Assembly (NCBI GenBank): GCA_000507305.1
Contig: DF239033.1
Span: 124,001 to 188,000 of the forward strand
Source: Breviolum minutum Mf 1.05b.01
Lineage: Eukaryota > Sar > Dinophyceae > Suessiales > Symbiodiniaceae
Length of the DNA stretch: 64,000 nt
Direction of reading: 5' to 3'
The notes below the pieces were generated by a model that did no database searches, had not been told where the DNA came from, and saw only the letters and a list, made by a program, of their open reading frames with translations. This document shows, piece by piece, positions 35,841 to 46,689 of the stretch; the first letter of the stretch is position 1; each line of letters starts with the position of its first letter. Position numbers and translations under genes: made by a program.

Positions 35841-38800
35841 ATGGGTGCTCGCAAATCCAGGGGACGGATCATATTGCTATCCTTGGCTCTTGCCTTCCTC
35901 AATCTTTGCCACAACTGGTCGCCTTGTACCTTTGTCTACCTCAATTCAGCAACTTGGAGCTTTGGAAAACCGCCAGCATCACCAGCATTTTGGAAGTTCA
36001 CCTTTTCATCCACTTCATCCAACCAACGAAACTCCCGGTCACTGAGAATTCGACGTCACCAGGCGCCACGGGAAGTGGAACCCATGGAGCTGTTGAGTCC
36101 AGCTGAAGTGCGACATGTCCATAGGGCAGTGAGAGCAAAGGCGTTGGAAGCGATTGCAGTAGGGAACTTGCCACCAGGAAAGGAGTTGGAGGCTTGGCAA
36201 TTTGAGATATTTGGGACCTGTTTAGATCATTTTTATGTCATCTTTTCTTTCAAATAGATTTGAACATGTTCGGGTATGTGCAACTCGTGTGGCACTGTGC
36301 CTTCAAAAGTAAGCTAGTCAAAATTGGACTCGCAGACTTTTGGTGGGAAAATTGACATTTCGTATGCAATGCAGTTGGACATTTCTGTGTGGGTTGTACT
36401 CTGCATAATTCATCATACTGTAAATCACCGATGTACACATGTGCCATGTTCCTAGTGAATCTAAAGCAGCAGCCCTTGGAGTTTATTTCTTTGTTTGCCA
36501 CTTGTGTGTGGTTTAAGCACCCAATCCATTCTACCCCAAACCTGCTTCCCACCATTCATTGCACCCAGGAATTGATATCTGCTTTAGATCTCCACACCGT
36601 ACCATGGAGCCAAGTCCCACGACATTTGAAGCAACGCTTGGCGTTGCCACTGGAGGATCGTGGCATCGACTCCTTGGCGTTGAATTTGACGATGGCAGTG
36701 CAGGCGAAGGATTATAGCAACAGTGTGGTGCCATTGAACCGGTTCCTTGGCTATGCGCAAGTAGGAAGTTTTGCAGTTGACTGAGTCAAGCACAGGTTGA
36801 GGGAGATGACGTTATGGTGAGGTGAATATTCAGGCACCATTGAGCACCATTCATTCGTTGTGTGTACTGTACAAGGTTTGGTGTGGTTTACTTGAGCTCT
36901 AATTTTTGTAAGTTGGGACTAAAGTATATATTGAGTTGCGCCACTTTTGGCAAGGCTGGCTACCTTCTATTTCATGGCCAAAGCGGAAAACTCATCTCTG
37001 AAGCCGTTTGTTCAACAACTGGTGGTGGCAACCAATGAAACTACGCAGTTGCCAGACTATTGGCAGCAAATGAGTGGAGCAATTCATAGGAGGTACACCA
37101 ATGCAGAGATTGAAGCATGGCGACTCTCGGTGCCGGATTTGCAAAGTGACAGTGTTGGATTTCATAGACATAGGCTTTTTGAGCATTATGTTGGCTATTT
37201 TAGTCTTAATTATAGGTTATACGGTTATATTAACCCTTATCAGGACTTAACATATCTACGTCTACGTTATACCCTGAAGCGATTCGCCTGCCCCTACCTG
37301 GCTTCCGTTTTTCTTCGCACCTGCCCGTATCGTTATGAGGAAACATCGCCAGAAAGCAAAGGCCTCCAAAGAGAGTAACTCCGGTATCCCAGAGCAGACT
37401 GAAGCGTTGGCCTCATCAGATTGAGTGTTTGAAGCAATGTCACCACTTCATGCACAATACCTCCAAGCGTGATTTTTTCGTTCAAATGGCCACTGGTGCT
37501 GGGAAAAGTTTGGTGATGTCAGACCTGCTGGCCGAGTTGGGCAACGGGAAACGCGCATGTGTCATCGTGCCCAAGTTGGATTTGATGGAACAATTGGCTC
37601 AACTTTTGGAGAAAACCCTTGCTACACGTATCTCAAGAGTTGGCACCAAGTTCCCTGCTGATATGGAGGCTGATGTGTTTGTTTGCGTCAGAAACTCCGT
37701 TTGGCAGTTGGAGAATTTGACCTTTGACTTGTTGCTGTTAGATGAGGCTCATCACTATGAGCCCATTCCGGATACAGATGATGCAGGTGTCAACTCCAAC
37801 CAGAGTGACTTGATCCCTGGTGGCGTTCATGCTAGGCGTGTTTTATCCCTCAACGCTTCCAAACGGATCTTCTTCACAGCAACGCTTGTGCTGAACGAAC
37901 CCGATTTTGATTTTGGGCTCCGGCCGGCCATTGATGCTGGTGTCATCAACGACTATACGGTGATGGTGCCTGTGGTCACTGAAGGCGATCCACGGCCGAG
38001 CCTGGTGAGACTGATCAAGCATATGTCCCTTGTTTTGGGTTTAGGACCTTTGGAACCTTTCCTGGTTGGGTCATGTCAATTCCACTCCCCAGCAAAGTTC
38101 AGTTCAAGATTTCTCGGCTTTTTGTTTTAGGTCTTGAGATGCTGTTTTGTTGCCATGGGCAATGACATGCTGAGGCCCCTCGCAAGAAAGATCCTGGCAT
38201 TTTGCAACACTGTGCATGAAGCCATGAACTTCACACACATGCTGCTTGATGCAGGCATTGCAGCTGACCACTACAACGCCCAGACGGCAGCCGCGCAACG
38301 TCGGGACATCCTTCTCAGCTTTCAACGTGGCGAGGCCTTTGGTGGAATCCGGGTCCTTGTTACCGTGGATGTTCTCAGCGAAGGAGTGGATCTTCCATCA
38401 GCAGACACCTGCTTATTTGTTGCGCCGAGGAGGGGAGTACGACTGCGCCAGTGTGTGGGAAGGGTTTTGCGGACTCACCCAGACAAGATTGAGGCTACCT
38501 AGCTGGAGCATGATAGGAGTTTGTTGTGTTATGTTGTGCTGCCTCGGGCTTAGGTTGCAGAACTCCTTCATATTCCACTATTCTACTTGTCGATACTCAT
38601 AATGAATATCTAATGATCATGTGAATTGAATGTACTTTAGTGATGATAATTTTACAATTTTGAAGTTTTACCAAGCAAGCGGATAAGAGGTGCTTTTGAA
38701 TGTTTTGATCTCCCAAGCACTCCAGAACCCAGGCTTTGGTCATCGCCCCACCCATAGTTCAGTGTGCAAATATGACATTTGTGGAAGACTCCGAACTGAG

Positions 38801-39829
38801 CCGCTTGCTGCATGACCTCGCCAGTTCAGATCCTACTTTTGAAAGCTCGTTGGCAGGGGCTGCGCTGACACAAGGTGCACGAATAGGAGTTTTGGCAGAA
38901 GCACTGCCAGGAGCAGCCCTTCAAGCTTCAGCGAACGAAGCTGTTGCACAATTGTTGCGCATTTCGGTTTTCCCACGTATATCAGACATGTGTAAAGGCA
39001 GCGGTTCATGGAACCAGGGCATTCAGAAGCTTCGCATATTTGAGGCAGCGCATGGAATGGTACTGGTGCCCAGAAAGTATGAGACTTCAGACGGCTTCCA
39101 GCTTGGCAAGTGGGTGGCCAAAGCGCGTGTAGCAAAGTCTCAAGGCAGACTTAGTAGCCATCAGATCAAAGAACTTGATGACTTGGGATTTGCTTGGAAT
39201 GTTTATGATCATCAATGGCAACAAGGCATCCGCAAGCTGCATGACTACAAATCTGAGAATGGAGATGTGATGGTGCCAAAAAGCTATGCCTCTTTGGATG
39301 GCTTCAATCTTGGCAAGTGGGTCAGCAAGAAGCGGGAAGCAAAGTCCAAAGGGAAACTCAGTAGCCATCAGATCAAAGAACTTGATGACTTGGGATTTGT
39401 CGTGGGAAGTTTATGGATCATCAATGGCAACAAGGCATCCACAAGCTGCATGACTAAAATCTGGGAATGGAGATGTGATGGTTCCAAGAAACTATGAAAC
39501 TTTGGACAGCTTTAAGCTTGGCAAGTGGGTAAGTCCGAAGGGAAACTCAGTAGCCATCAGATCAAAGAACTTGATGACTTGGGATTTGTAGGGGGTGTTC
39601 TCAGCTTGTCATCAGCACGCTGCGGCATTTGAAGTTCGATGGAACAAACATATTGATGCCGCTAAAATTTGAGTCTTTAAGTCTTTGGGCAGTTTTATGT
39701 AAACTGTTGTTGTCAGTTTTTTGTTACCATTTAAGCGTTACATTGCAGGTTTGGGAAGGACATCTGCCGGATAAGATACAAAGTTTGGAGGAAAGTTTGG
39801 ATTGTTCGGCCAGAAGAGTTGAGATTTAA
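35841..39829 (+). CDS. SF2 DEAH-type helicase with helicase-associated (HA) repeats and N-terminal signal
   Basis: ATP-dependent nucleic-acid helicase of the type III-restriction/HA-domain kind. Exons: 35841-36191, 36569-36756, 36955 to about 37125, about 37362-38004, 38131-38493, 38733-39398 and 39749-39829 (TAA). Motifs: Q-like RWPHQIEC near 37405; Walker A ATGAGKS at 37489-37509; DEAH at 37741-37752; FTATL at 37873-37887; TVDVLSEGVDLPSADT and QCVGRVLR (motif VI, 38449-38472). Exon 38733-39398 carries two HA repeats (PF03457-like, W-x-x-G...GKLSSHQIKELDDLGF) spaced 207 bases. The start gives a basic then hydrophobic leader (RIILLSLALAFLNLC), so secretory or plastid routing is likely. Donors at 36192, 36757 (GCAAGT) and 38494 are GC; 38005 is GTGAGA. 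The joint between about 37125 and 37362 is unresolved. A decayed third HA copy lies in the last intron. Confidence 0.85.
39399..39600 (+). pseudogene. Decayed third HA-repeat copy in intron
   Basis: This stretch is nearly identical to the second HA repeat but carries two single-base insertions (shifting the conserved TGG to 39425 instead of the expected 39423), an in-frame TGA, and a deletion between GGCAAGTGGGT and AAGTCCGAAGGG. It ends again in the GGATTTGT sequence that serves as exon end and donor at 39393-39400. It looks like a tandem duplicate of the exon tail now left inside the intron. Confidence 0.75.
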
Positions 39830-40319
39830 ACGTATCACCTGGAATTCGCGCTGGATGCAGGAGGTGGGAAATTGAGAGTAAATTGTGATTGCTTTTCACC
39901 AATGGTACTGTAGTATATTGGATCATTTGCGATTGGTTAGTTATGCTTTGATGTGCCATTGCTGGCTTCGGGCGCACTCGCAAGGATTGTTGTCACCTTC
40001 ATTCAGGGCTTTGAATATAATAGATCTCAGCCACAACTGCACAGACCATACTACACGTGACTTATCCTCCCTTTCACTTTGTTTTTACAATTGAATCTTT
40101 GTGAGTCAGTACTTATGTCGATAGTGTTTTGGCACCCCATGCGAGCATATTCATACCCAAGCTGGATGCGGGTTACTGCGCTACTCAGGGATCGTGTTTT
40201 GAGGGATTGCGACAATGGCACTTGTCGTGAGACATGTTCCGCTGCAGCAAGAACAGGGGAGGCAGGCAATTTGATTTAAGTGCCATATACATGTCAAAGT
40301 AGCGTTAGAATCGTGTTGT

Positions 40320-42685
40320 AAGTGTCGCCAAGAAGCTCTGAGAAACCAGAAGCGCATGCGTAGAGAGCGACGCAAGGGGAAATGTAGGTTGTGATGTGAT
40401 TGATTTGCATGAGAAGCATGGTTGTTCAATCGAGCTTGTGAATCTTGAGTAAACTACTTCATGTTTCCTTGTGGGAGGTGACATCTATCTTTGGAGCAGC
40501 TGCCAAGAGAAGCTTCCACACGCAAGGCTGCACGTCCCCCAAGAGGCTGACCCCATTTGAGGACCAAGCAGATGCTCAAAGAGGCACAAAAGACGCGCTC
40601 TCTCATGGTAAAATGTTGTGTTGTGTCATTATGTAGTAAAATATTCATCAAAATAAATAGGTATCATAAAGTACGGTGCAGCAGAGCATTGACTTGTCCA
40701 GTCAACTTTGAAGAGTTTTGGGTGAAGCGGCTGGCACAGTTCCATTCAAAATGATTCACAAGAGATTTGAACTTTTGGTCTTTCAATGCGCACGTTTTGT
40801 GCATTTGTTCGAAATGTTGTTCTATTGAGGAGCTTCGTTTGTGCATGTATTGTGCAGGTCGCGCGCCAACAGTCAAGCTGGCGGAGCATTGGGCCACTTT
40901 TTCATCAAGATGAATTCAAAAAAGTGCTAAAGGCCTAGACAACAGCCAAAATAATTATATATCTTTGGATACTGTTATTTTATTTCCGACGGAGATTGAC
41001 CATCGAAACCATCTTGTCAGTGTGTTGACATTGGTTGGTTGTATGTAATTTGTAGGGATATTGATCTGTGCAAAACTTTGCTATACGCTGAAGGTATCAA
41101 GAGGTCCCCACTAGCCCGAAATATTGAACAGACCGAGGCTCAGAGCCGTCAACAGACTCGGGACGAAGCGCTGGAACAAGGCATTCTAAGACGCCAAGAG
41201 AAGGGCTGCTGGTGCTTAGCCGCAGGTGAGGGGATTGGTTGCCCAAAATCGCCAATGTTGTCATGTTTAGTGTGAAGATATTGAGACAGTTGGTATCATG
41301 GAAATGGAGATCGCCACGATGATTGTTTCATCATTAAAGAATTCTCTAAAGGCGAAGGCTTGGATTGGCAGCACATCCGCAATGAGTTCTACACAGCCAT
41401 GCCGGAGTCTTTTGGAGAGGTGACCAGTTTTGTTTGGAAAACCACTGCACCATGCGTCCAGCCAGAATGTAGCAGGTGTTTGTGTACCTGGTGGGGCGGA
41501 GATCCAGTGAAGTCAAGCTTCAGCTAGAGAGCAACGGAAACTTTCTTTGACATGATTTCGTGAACATGAGAGCTGTTGCAGACAGGATGAGACTGGTTGG
41601 GAAACTGGGAGGTTGAGTTTGGGCTGGATTTTGTTTCTTCCAGGTCAGTGTGGACGACTGTATTGATGCGTTCCTTGCATCCAGAGAAGGCCTGATTCTG
41701 AAAGTCTGCTAGGAATTTGCGGCATTTGTCAGGGCTCGCGGTCCTTCAATTCAAAGCTGTCTCCCAACCCATTCTGATCTCTCAACTTTCAGTTAGGCCT
41801 CCGACTTCTTGATTTGGGCTGTGGAGTTGGAGCTTTGTTGGCACGCCTCAGGCCACCTGCTTCATGTAGACAGGTTGCTGTGAGCAGATAATATCTCGGC
41901 ACTTGGATGGGAAGTTTTTGTTTTGCATCACAGTTTAGTTTAGTTATTGCTCCATCCAGACGACACTGAATTTGCTGACTTTTAGTTTCCCTCACCATAT
42001 GTTTCACCACTTGCTGGGCTAATTTGTATTTTTGTGTCAGCCATGCCCCAAGGCGAGACACGTCCGGAGAAAAGATAAACTGGTCATCCAGCTTCGGCGT
42101 CACCTCCGTTCACAACTTCGATATTTCGATGTTTACGCCACCCACAGGTGCCATGGAGGGATGGTTTGTGAAAGCAGATGTTGATTCCAGGCTTTTTGGG
42201 GGGGTGAGAGAGAAGAAGTTGTGGCCACAAAGGTGCTGTTGGGTCAAAGGTCACAGAGTCATACATTGGTGAAATGGTGAGCAGTGAAGATATGTGCACC
42301 TTGATGTGCCTGGCAGAGTGAGCCATGACTCTTGGCACGAGATGTTAATGTTATGCTGTCATGCTTAGGTTTTCCGGATTTCTTTGAGACGCAACTACTG
42401 CGATTCAACCTGGATTTTCTGGCGACTCATGCAGAGACTGCATCCTGGCAAGAAACAATCTGAAACACAGCAGGCTACTTATTCGCTGGAGTCATTCAAT
42501 TATATAAATCCTGACAAGGTGGTTCCTTGAATGATTCCACAGCCCAAGGCCGATTCTCTTGATTTCTTTGAAATCACGAACTATGTAGGTGTAATTCATT
42601 GTTTGCCCTTGTCAAAGACTGCAGCTCAGGACCTTGCTTCGAAGCGCTTTGATATCATCATTTCTCATTATTGTACCTTGGGCAA

Positions 42686-42742
<57 letters not shown>

Positions 42743-42900
42743 AATAAGAATAAGATTGCACTCACTTTGTCAATATCACGTTGGTTGATGATCCAAGGTT
42801 GGTGTCATTTGCAGGATCCTTTGGGTGCTTTAATTTGTGCCTTTGGACTCCTCAGTGCTGGTGGTGTGCTTATGTTCATTGAGCCGCTGCATGTGCCCTG
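40320..42900 (+). CDS. Class I SAM-dependent methyltransferase, multi-exon
   Basis: Transfers a methyl group from S-adenosylmethionine; substrate unknown. Exons with good joints: to 41419 (from about 41322, KGEGLDWQHIRNEFYTAMPE), 41644-41703 (VSVDDCIDAFLASREGLILK) and from 41793 (LGLRLLDLGCGVGALLARL), all phase 0. LDLGCGVG at 41808-41831 is motif I (SAM-binding glycine loop). About 42597-42684 gives SKTAAQDLASKRFDIIISHY (motif IV region) and from 42816 LICAFGLLSAGGVLMFIEP (motif V/VI, L-x-x-GG). Upstream segments at about 40320-40375 (ALRNQKRMRRERRKGK), 40445-40610 and about 41090-41205 (IEQTEAQSRQQTRDEALEQG) are basic or helical and may be its N-terminal part. A GAT microsatellite starts at the 3' edge of the motif IV exon. 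The exact exon around 41870-42590 holding motif II was not found. Confidence 0.65.
42686..42740 (+). repeat. (GAT)n microsatellite
   Basis: 55 bases of pure GAT/ATG triplets directly after the methyltransferase segment ending ...TTGGGCAA. Shadow frames give poly-Asp or poly-Met. Confidence 0.95.
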
Positions 42901-43779
42901 AACAACATCAGTGTTTGATGAATGTTTGGAAGGTTGATGGGTTCCATTTCTACATGATTGCGGCATCGGTATAGGGCAAGGGCAAGGATCAGATAGACCA
43001 ATTCTTGAAGCTATGGACAACTCAGGCACCGTCCAACTCGCTCCCTTACACAGACCACAGGTGCATTGGCATTTGTACACTTTTCCATGAGAGATGCAAA
43101 ATGCGCAGTGACAAGAGCATTGTGGAAGGTTCAACCAAGAGCAGTAGATGCAGAGAATGCCATTTGTGTGGATTATATGGTTGGGCAGGGGCATAGTCCT
43201 GTGGGCTGGCAGGTTGTACCATACCAGCGATGATGGCATTATAAAGCCGCTATCCATGCGCCAGCTGCTACAACATTGGCAGCAGGCACAGCTGCACGGG
43301 CACAGAACGATAAGCCGAAGCTGTGTTGCGCTCTTTCTTTGTAAATGAAAAAGATATGAGCAAAGGGAATGGCTAATTATTGAGCAAGACAACGCTCCTT
43401 GTGCAGGAAGTGGCGATTTTCTCGGCCGTTGAACGAGGCACCTGCTTTTTGGTTGCGACATGAATGTACATACCTGTATGCGTTAGGCAGGTGTTTACCT
43501 CGCAATTTTTGTGCAGTTCTGCTGGATTGATTCCATGCATTCAACAGGTCAAGGTGGTGGAGAGCGGAAGCATGTCCTTGCTTTGCGAAAGCATTCGGAG
43601 CACCAGCAGCTAAGTTTGCCAGCCACTGGGCAAACAAATTTTCTCCCTATAATTTCAGAGAGTCCAAAAATGTCATGTGAAATTGAGTCATATGCTTCGG
43701 TCACACACACGAAATCACGGTGCTGTAATGGATGCTCTTAGCTGCCCTGTTGCATAGATCACTACCATCAAGGTAGCTC

Positions 43780-44286
43780 CTCCTCAAATCTCCTTGGGTC
43801 CCTGAGCCTGCTTTCAAAGGTTTCCGTTTGCCCTGGCAACTGCAATAGCTGGACTCTTCCCAACGTGCGTGAGGAACGCCTCCGGCGTGGTGATCAAGAG
43901 GCATTTGCGACTTGGCAGCAAGGTAGGTAGCTGATGAAAGGGTGTTTCAGCAGATTGGATTTGGCCATAGCTTGCCTGAAAAACCAAGGTGACTCCAAGC
44001 GCTCGCAACTTTCCAGATTGGCTGCAAAAAGCCAAGACACAACGGCTACAGCGTGTAGCTGTGTAAGAAACGAACTAGTTTTGAAGGCAGATTGACCATG
44101 TTACCCTGTTTCATCCTTTTGATGTTTTTGCAGTCTGATTTTTTGACATTCTTTTGTATTACTGGTTCGCTTCTGAAGTGCCATGCATCAATAGGGCCGG
44201 TGATCAAGCATGCAATGCAGCATGGGTAACAAATTGCCTTCGTAGGTGCCCAAAAAGGGCATCCTGCCAAAGAAAAGCTGCACAGG
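43780..44286 (+). CDS. Unrecognised exons (43.8-44.3 kb)
   Basis: About 43780-43920 is open in two + frames up to a GTAGGT donor at 43921: one frame reads NVREERLRRGDQEAFATWQQ, the other FALATAIAGLFPTCVRNASG. A short segment at about 44246-44286 (acceptor CGTAG, donor GTATAT) follows. No family recognised and the frame is undecided. Confidence 0.25.
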
Positions 44287-44737
44287 TATATCATCACCAA
44301 AAGCTGAGCCATTTGAACAGTGCTCAACAATAGAGTGCTGTCTTACCTCAGGGGTGTGCTTGATGGCCTACAGTTCGAAAGGATTTATCTAAGATTGAAG
44401 TGGCATCGTGCGAGCAACACTTGTAATTATAGAATTTGATATCTTGTGGCCTGTAGACAAGGCCAACACACCTCCCATAGAGTAGCCGGCGCAGAATCCG
44501 CGCTCAATCCAGGTATCCAGTGATCTGAAGCTTGCGCCAAACGTGTGCACTGTATTGCATTGCCTTGACTTTGATACTGAGTTGTAATTGCATCAGTCAT
44601 CAAAAAGCGATTCCGAGGACATGATGATTCCCATGGTCAGGGCCTTGATTCTGCTTAAAGATGGTTATTTTCCGTTTCGAATGTGATGTTGTCATTGAGC
44701 CAGGGGGTAAGTAATAGCAGAATAGCATGTGATATAT

Positions 44738-44917
44738 TGTTGTTTGGACTTGCCAGTGTTGCATTTCTTGCATCATGCATCCACCCTGCTGATGTTGATG
44801 GCACTGGTGTTTTCAGCCGAGGTGCTGGTGTCGATCACAGATTACACTGCTGATGTGCGAGACCTGAGCACAACAAATCAGTCAAAATCACAGCAGCTCA
44901 GAGGGTCTCAGCTCTGA
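44738..44917 (+). CDS. Possible ELO-type fatty acid elongase exon
   Basis: The frame reads LPVLHFLHHASTLLMLMALV. HFLHH at 44762-44776 fits the HxxHH box of ELO elongases, where it follows K/R-x-P-x-x-F and precedes a hydrophobic helix; here a hydrophobic run of about 20 residues follows. ELO proteins are ER membrane enzymes extending fatty acids, usually about 270 residues with five to seven helices. No other ELO exon was identified around it, so the call rests on this single motif and could be a chance match in a Leu-rich exon. Confidence 0.3.
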   Translation, partial: CCLDLPVLHFLHHASTLLMLMALVFSAEVLVSITDYTADVRDLSTTNQSKSQQLRGSQL

Positions 44918-45589
44918 ATGCTTTGTTTTGTACATCTACGCTAGCGCTTCATGATATATGACCTGCAGGGATGATTTGTACCCTTTCACTTGTCGAAGTC
45001 ATGCGAATCAGCCCGGCCAGCACTTGAAAATCCTATGTTTTACTGCTGAGGTCGCAAAACTGGGTCCTGAAGTGGCGGCCAACAGCCTGCCCTGCAACGC
45101 CCTGACGGACTGCACCTGGTTGTTGTGGGGGGACGTTTTGGGTTTGAGGATCTTGAGGGCACGTTGAAATCGTTTGAATCAGACCTGGGGACCCTTTGTT
45201 TTGCATGTGATATGAGTCGAGATATGATATGTTTATTATTGTTTGAGAGCATGTTTGATACTGTGTATATACATTTCACAGGAACTAAAAGCCTTGCACT
45301 TGCACTTGAATTTGGCTCAAGCCTATACATCTCTATCTATTTTGATATGGACACGAACCCACTTTATTTTTTGTGCAAAGCTGAAAAAGACTCCGACTAT
45401 CGCAGGATGATGTGGGCTATGACATCACTTCCAAGGCTGGTTGAATACACCGGTTGAATCTCCCACAGTCCGTGTGGTTGATGAAGGTCTTCTGAATGCA
45501 GATGTTTCAGAGCCGGATGTTTGTTTTGGTGGATGTATTTCTGTGATTGGTAGGTCCTATCAGATCCTCGTGGTGCCTTTCTGTCTCAG

Positions 45590-46440
45590 CAATGCTTCAA
45601 TGATGCCATGAAGGCAAGGCTGAAGTCACGGAGCGCTTTCCAGTGTGAAGAAGAAGCGACAAGTTTGCCATGGCACTTTTGTTGTGCCAAAGATGTCACC
45701 AATAATTATTTGATGCAAATGGCAGATCTAGGAAGGTTTCACATGAATACAGTTGGGACTCATATTTTGGAGGACGTCAGTGTGAACACAGACTAATGTA
45801 GGTAACAGGGATACACAAGGGGGTGAGCACTTGCCGCCTCCTTCATAACCTGAGGCCAAAGGAAAAACAGCTGTCTCCTTAGTGCAAGTGATGTTTGGTG
45901 TTAGCTTCCGATGATGCTGGGGCGCATTCTCAAGATTGTTGAATTTCCGGTGCCACTCCTGTTGCAAAGATGAGCCAACTACATCATCAGAAAGCATTCA
46001 GACTCTCCCAAACGTATGATATATTGTATGAGGCTGGCTTCTACAAGCTGATCAGTGAGATCGGTGATTTGATTGAGAAAGCAACTTACGCAACGAAGGT
46101 GCGACAGGATTCGTGGATCATCCAATGGTACAGTTTAATAGCCAATCATGATATGTCATGAAATGAATGTTTTTAAGTTTGCATACCGTACGCCGTACGC
46201 TTGCTCATCTTGTGGATAGTTGCAGGCTGATGGTGCTGCCGTGCCGCTCCTATCCAAGCCGTGTGGAGCCTTAAAGTGAAAGGATGACCGTCCGGGCAAA
46301 AGCTGTGGCGAATGATGGCACAACTGGTCACTGTCTACAGCTCCTGCAGCAAGGCCTCAAGGCTACGAGATTCAGCTACGTGGTGCCTTGCAGTTGTCCC
46401 CGAAGGTGGTGCTACGTCGCTGAGCTCAGTTGTATGTAAT
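45590..46440 (+). CDS. Unrecognised exons (45.6-46.4 kb)
   Basis: Segments: about 45597-45652 (MKARLKSRSAFQCEEEAT), about 45970-46099 (YDILYEAGFYKLISEIGD then LIEKATYATK before GTGCGA) and about 46320-46402 (GYEIQLRGALQLSPK before a GTGGTG donor). Each is helix-like and AG-preceded. I recognise no domain. Confidence 0.3.
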
Positions 46441-46689
46441 TGTTTTTGTCTTCAGGTTGTGAAGGATAGGATAGGTATGGCAAGCAGTATGGCAGTATGG
46501 ATAGGTCATGATAGGTCACAGGTCTTTGCAATTTACATAAATTCAGTGTATGAGATGCATGGAATCATTTTGCTGCCCTTCGCAGACAATGATTTTGACG
46601 CCTGAGGTGCTCCAAAAACCCAAGCATTGCCTGCTGGTTGGGAATCTGTACCAAAGGTGCAAGATGCAGAGCTTAGTGGGTGATGCTGA

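Noticed and set aside
38494-38560. Read-through of the helicase frame past TAG into CYVVLPRA
   Set aside because: A GC donor at 38494 joined to 38733 gives a clean continuation (KIE+ALVIAPP), so the helicase is not truncated here.
45311-45321. TTTGGCTCAAG, end of the spliced leader
   Set aside because: Eleven-base match, but it is inside an unassigned open stretch and no gene start follows; the upstream leader bases do not match.
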